A DNA stretch of 64,000 nucleotides from positions 2,094,777 to 2,158,776 of the forward strand of contig VLTH01000002.1 in NCBI GenBank assembly GCA_008125075.1, given 5' to 3'. A model generated the notes under the pieces. It did no database searches, had not been told where the DNA came from, and worked only from the letters and a program-made list of their open reading frames with translations. The DNA comes from Acetivibrio alkalicellulosi (lineage in GTDB: Bacteria; Bacillota; Clostridia; Acetivibrionales; Acetivibrionaceae). Made by a program: the position numbers and the translations under genes. Positions within the stretch are counted from its first letter, which is position 1. The number at the start of each line of letters is the position of its first letter. Below are positions 62,459 through 64,000 of the stretch, one piece after another.

Positions 62459-62842
62459 TTATTTTAAGACTTGATATAACTTTAAAATCTTATCTATTAT
62501 GTTTTTTTCTCTAGAACCAAGTACAGGATGTATAATGCCAAGGGTTTCTATTATTTTATCTATATTCATTTTACTACTCCTATATGTATTAAAGTGTCTA
62601 TCTAAATTTGTGTAAGTATCTAAATACAATTTACTTTTTTGAGCAGCAATTCCTAGAATTTCTCTTTGCTCATTTGGGGCATGCTGAGCTAATATATCCA
62701 GTACTTTACATATAGAATCTATTGGACTAGTGGTAGCTATTTGATTTCTATCATTACTAGGATTTAAATTTAATACCTCTCCTATTTTTCCAGCAGCAAA
62801 AATTCCATTTGCCACATCATATAAAGCCTTGTAATTGTACAA
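62459..62842 (-). CDS. Hypothetical helical protein
   Basis: 127 residues if started at TTG 62842, which is 9 nt from GAGG; GTG/ATG codons at 62851/62848 sit on the ribosome site. Mostly helical and cytosolic, no signal peptide: YNYKALYDVANGIFAAGKIG, then SPIDSICKVLDILAQHAPNE, KIIETLGIIHPVLGSREKNI. I do not recognise the family. It is convergent with the helicase gene and followed by its terminator region. Confidence 0.6.
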   Translation of the reverse strand: MYNYKALYDVANGIFAAGKIGEVLNLNPSNDRNQIATTSPIDSICKVLDILAQHAPNEQREILGIAAQKSKLYLDTYTNLDRHFNTYRSSKMNIDKIIETLGIIHPVLGSREKNIIDKILKLYQVLK

Positions 62843-63205
62843 ATTCATCACCCTCTTTAGTTAAGGAATGTGTGAAATATTACTTTCACTATTCACTGGG
62901 CTTACTTGGCATCAAATAAATCCTTTAGTGAAATAGTTGTGGAAGTTATATTATCAGCGTTCCAAAACATTTAATAAGTTACTCTATTTACCTATCCTAT
63001 AATATGTATAACTTCTATTCTTCGTTACTTTTAACGAGAAATATTACCATTTTATTTTTTCCTGGAAATAATTAAATGCACCAAAACACTGGTTAAATAT
63101 ACACAATTCCAAATATTGGACTACTACTTAAAACTTCTCCTTATTATTAAAAGAAGCTCCACACTTTATAAAAGGGTGGAGTCAGCATTTCTAATATTAT
63201 ATACT
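62843..63205. other. Intergenic region with repeat and hairpin
   Basis: Non-coding. Contains a GGCATCAAAT-type repeat (62874-62970) and a hairpin at 63157-63182 (CTCCACACTTT / AAAGGGTGGAG) that may terminate the gene starting at 63562. Nothing else seen. Confidence 0.6.
62874..62970 (+). repeat. Dispersed TTGGCATCAAAT repeat copy
   Basis: GAAATATTACTTTCACTATTC, then CTTGGCATCAAATAAATCC, TTTAGTGAAATAGTTGTGG, AAGTTATATT and GCGTTCC. It is the fullest copy along with 50575. Confidence 0.8.
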
Positions 63206-63562
63206 TTATTCAACTGGGCTATTTAAATAAGTTTGCCATCCATATGCATTATCTGATTTTTTCTCTATTTCTGGGTTTATGTCTCCTCGCAATCTTTTAA
63301 ATTTGTCATGTGTTAAAATATTTCCTAGAACATCTCCACATTCTGCTAAAACTTCACATATGCAATCGATATCAACAAATTTTAGGATACCTTTATCCAA
63401 ACTTGCTACAAGCAAATCACCTATAACAGCCTCAACTACAAGAGCCTGTTTTTGACCTGATCTCAATACAATTACAACTCTCTCGCCTTTTAGAAGTTTA
63501 AGCAATTCTCTTATGTTCTCAGGAAAATCTCTATGCCTTCTAGTATCTACATCTCTATGCAT
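63206..63562 (-). CDS. Hypothetical protein with possible Sm-like core
   Basis: 118 residues, GGAGGAGG upstream of the ATG. A basic N-terminus (MHRDVDTRRHRDFP) leads to a beta-rich core: NIRELLKLLKGERVVIVLRS, GQKQALVVEAVIGDLLVASL, LKFVDIDCICEVLAECGDVL. The order of short strands around a bend resembles the Sm/LSm-like barrels found in some spore-coat-associated proteins, but that is a shape guess. No partner gene gives further help. Confidence 0.55.
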   Translation of the reverse strand: MHRDVDTRRHRDFPENIRELLKLLKGERVVIVLRSGQKQALVVEAVIGDLLVASLDKGILKFVDIDCICEVLAECGDVLGNILTHDKFKRLRGDINPEIEKKSDNAYGWQTYLNSPVE

Positions 63563-63733
63563 AAACCAACACCTCCTCCAAAGCAGGTTACTACTATATA
63601 TTATGCAAAATTCTCATTATTGCTACTTTTTATGTCTACTTGTTATATGTATTTATATTTTTCTTCATGTAACATTTCCTCTTCAATATGAATAATATAT
63701 AGTTAGTATTTATTTTGTCTGGAGGTATGTAAT

Positions 63734-63850
63734 ATGTTTGCAAAATCAAAAAAAAATACTGAAAGAAACGCTAATGTATTTCTGTGGACAATTGTAATTA
63801 TATTTCTTCTGCTCCCAATTTTAAAGTCATTTGGTGCTATTTGTCTGTAG
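63734..63850 (+). CDS. 38-residue single-span membrane peptide
   Basis: A short gene with GGAGG 8 nt before the ATG. The basic N-terminus MFAKSKKNTERNA is followed by one membrane helix, VFLWTIVIIFLLLPILKSFG, and ends AICL. Good ribosome site, charge-then-helix layout and clean stop argue for a real small protein. Function unknown; similar sized peptides in spore formers act as regulators of membrane enzymes or in sporulation. Confidence 0.55.
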   Translation: MFAKSKKNTERNANVFLWTIVIIFLLLPILKSFGAICL

Positions 63851-64000
63851 AATCAAATACTTTGAAAAATAAAATTATCTTTCCTCATAATTTTCTTGTT
63901 GGCTAAGAGACCTATGGTTAAAAAATAGTTTTATGTAAATTCCTATGTTTTAAAAATTTTTTTTATTAAAAGAGCCAATATAATGGCTATGCCATTAAAA

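Overview
The window looks like chromosomal DNA from a low-GC, anaerobic, spore-forming Clostridium-like Firmicute. The support is AT-rich sequence, strong AGGAGG-type ribosome sites, frequent TTG and GTG starts, a Ni-Fe carbon monoxide dehydrogenase (cooS), a LysM-CAP envelope protein and a decayed piece of a SigE/SigK-type sporulation sigma factor. I cannot name a species. I saw no rRNA, tRNA, CRISPR array, prophage or intact transposase.

Layout. (1) 1-2.6 kb: a secreted protein made of near-identical 687-bp tandem repeats, cut by a one-base frameshift. (2) 3.1-15.7 kb: a DNA-damage block on the minus strand: uvrA, uvrB and a non-canonical type II topoisomerase A/B pair. Each of the three transcription units has a LexA-type box on or near its -35. 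An accessory plus-strand insert separates uvrA from uvrB and carries a membrane protein, an HTH fragment, a STAS-like protein, a chemoreceptor-like protein and a sigma-factor remnant. (3) 16-27 kb: an unknown protein, LysM-CAP, a Na/phosphate symporter, cooS, a small starch-binding (CBM25-like) protein, an SLC13 permease, a MerR/TipAS regulator with a 19-bp-spacer promoter, and a metal-dependent hydrolase. (4) 27.4-41 kb: a signalling region. It holds a NarL-type regulator, a CmpB-like membrane protein, a 1724-residue Ser/Thr kinase-ATPase-GAF-histidine kinase, and a three-gene set of response-regulator kinase, hybrid kinase with three receivers, and CheR. Between the two sets is a small frameshifted gene with its own terminator and three evenly spaced palindromes upstream. 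(5) 41-50.6 kb: truA, icd, a second-type ftsH, a LacI regulator, a methyltransferase, glgA and an MFS transporter. (6) 50.8-56 kb: an operon ppx-ppk-methyltransferase-rluA. (7) 56.5-64 kb: speD, a GT2/GT-C-like membrane glycosylation pair, a DEAD-box helicase and small unknown proteins.

The intergenic regions hold at least four families of dispersed, palindromic, non-coding repeats. One (near 34.1 and 45.7 kb) keeps its stem through paired base changes while its loop is conserved, as expected for a structured RNA or a REP/MITE-like element. Another forms a 265-bp inverted-arm element (27.17-27.44 kb).

The items most worth following are: the apparent SOS control of the atypical topoisomerase; the 34.4-34.9 kb mini transcription unit with three GTGA-N6-TCAC palindromes exactly 32 bp apart; the covarying repeat family; and the giant kinase-kinase with its likely NarL partner.
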